Origin: Orobanche coerulescens | Taxonomy: Eukaryota > Streptophyta > Magnoliopsida > Lamiales > Orobanchaceae | Assembly: GCA_033398695.1 (NCBI GenBank) | Contig: CM065818.1 | Span: 84,130,092-84,194,091 of the forward strand | Reading direction: 5' to 3' | Length of the DNA: 64,000 nt | Shown: piece after piece, positions 63,721-64,000 of the stretch | How the letters are laid out: every line of letters starts with the position of its first letter | Numbering within the stretch: position 1 is the stretch's first letter | Notes under the pieces: model-generated | The model's input: only the letters and a program-made list of their open reading frames with translations | The model's database searches: none | Told to the model about the DNA's origin: nothing | Translations under genes and position numbers: made by a program

Positions 63721-64000
63721 AAGAAGTGATTGCAGGATAAGGTCGATCTGAAGAGAAGCATGCATCCATAAATCAAGAGCCTCCAATATCTCGATCATAG
63801 ATATCATTTTGAGGACACTATCCCCAACTTTGTACCCTTCCTTCATCCAAGCACCAAACAATTGCTTCGATATCTCATACCGAGCAGTTCGGTTGTGCTC
63901 CCCACAGAGCTCAGTAAGATGTGCTAGAATCGCCCTTGCATGGGCATGTTTTCATGGGCTCTTTGAAGCTCATTGTTCATTGAGACCATCATGAAACCTC
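63721..64000 (-). repeat. gag: Perfect copy of Copia-3 gag segment (59478-59757)
   Basis: All 280 bases to the window edge equal 59478-59757, at a constant offset of 4243 bp. The shared segment includes the decay mutations of Copia-3, so this is a duplicate of that very copy and not another family member. The left junction coincides with the deletion point in the Copia-3 gag. Confidence 0.93.

Overview
This window is a gene-poor stretch of a plant nuclear genome, most likely a flowering plant. Almost every base can be assigned to LTR retrotransposons and one DNA transposon inserted into each other. The evidence is plant-type Ty1-copia and Ty3-gypsy polyproteins, primer-binding sites matching the initiator tRNA-Met (TGGTATCAGAGC), a CACTA transposon, spliced fragments of plant genes, and AT-rich filler. 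I see no intact host gene, tRNA, rRNA or CRISPR array.

Layout. (A) 1-18394 is a nest of at least four levels. Ty3-gypsy LTR sequence is interrupted by a plus-strand copia LTR (850-899 and 15225-16893). That LTR holds a complete minus-strand copia element, Copia-1 (900-15219, TSD ATACT). Its integrase gene is split by a CACTA transposon (5050-9793, TSD ACA) carrying fragments of two host genes, a glycosyltransferase-like gene and an ERD6-like sugar transporter. (B) 18395-38599 is Gypsy-1, a plus-strand element with a 2.1 kb internal region without recognisable coding. It is interrupted by Copia-2 (minus, 19594-33535, TSD AATGT), which is itself interrupted by a short non-autonomous LTR element with only a decayed gag (23144-27689, TSD CTGTC). 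(C) 38796-52080 is a Gypsy-2 LTR interrupted by a full-length Tekay-like chromovirus (40170-50920, TSD CTGTA/CTATA). (D) 52081-57667 holds a decayed Ulp1-type protease fragment, a minus-strand Gypsy-2-family 5' LTR with its PBS, and another LTR fragment. (E) 57668-61295 is a doubly truncated copia copy (Copia-3). It is followed by a DUF1985-like fragment, a SIRE-type copia 5' LTR with PBS and broken gag, and a 280 bp perfect copy of part of the Copia-3 gag at the right edge.

How the parts relate. Copia-1, -2 and -3 are one family (Angela/Tork-like; gag beginning MTMNP, long leader). Copia-3 preserves uninterrupted versions of the sites where the CACTA and the small LTR element inserted into Copia-1 and Copia-2, which independently confirms those insertions. 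Copia-2 has the best preserved coding. Copia-1 and the Tekay element have lost the catalytic Asp of their proteases.

The most unusual signal is a recurring architecture. Five unrelated LTR-element families each carry a short GC-rich cluster of CpG-containing palindromes (GACACGGC, TAGCGCACGCTA, TTACGTACGTAA or CGATCG types). It lies immediately upstream of the LTR TATA box in the gypsy-like families and in the transcribed leader in Copia-1. The gypsy LTRs also share a downstream module of tandem repeats, then a C5/G5 hairpin, then a conserved GATACTAATCACATGA block. These observations come from reading by eye; percentages and homology searches were not computed.
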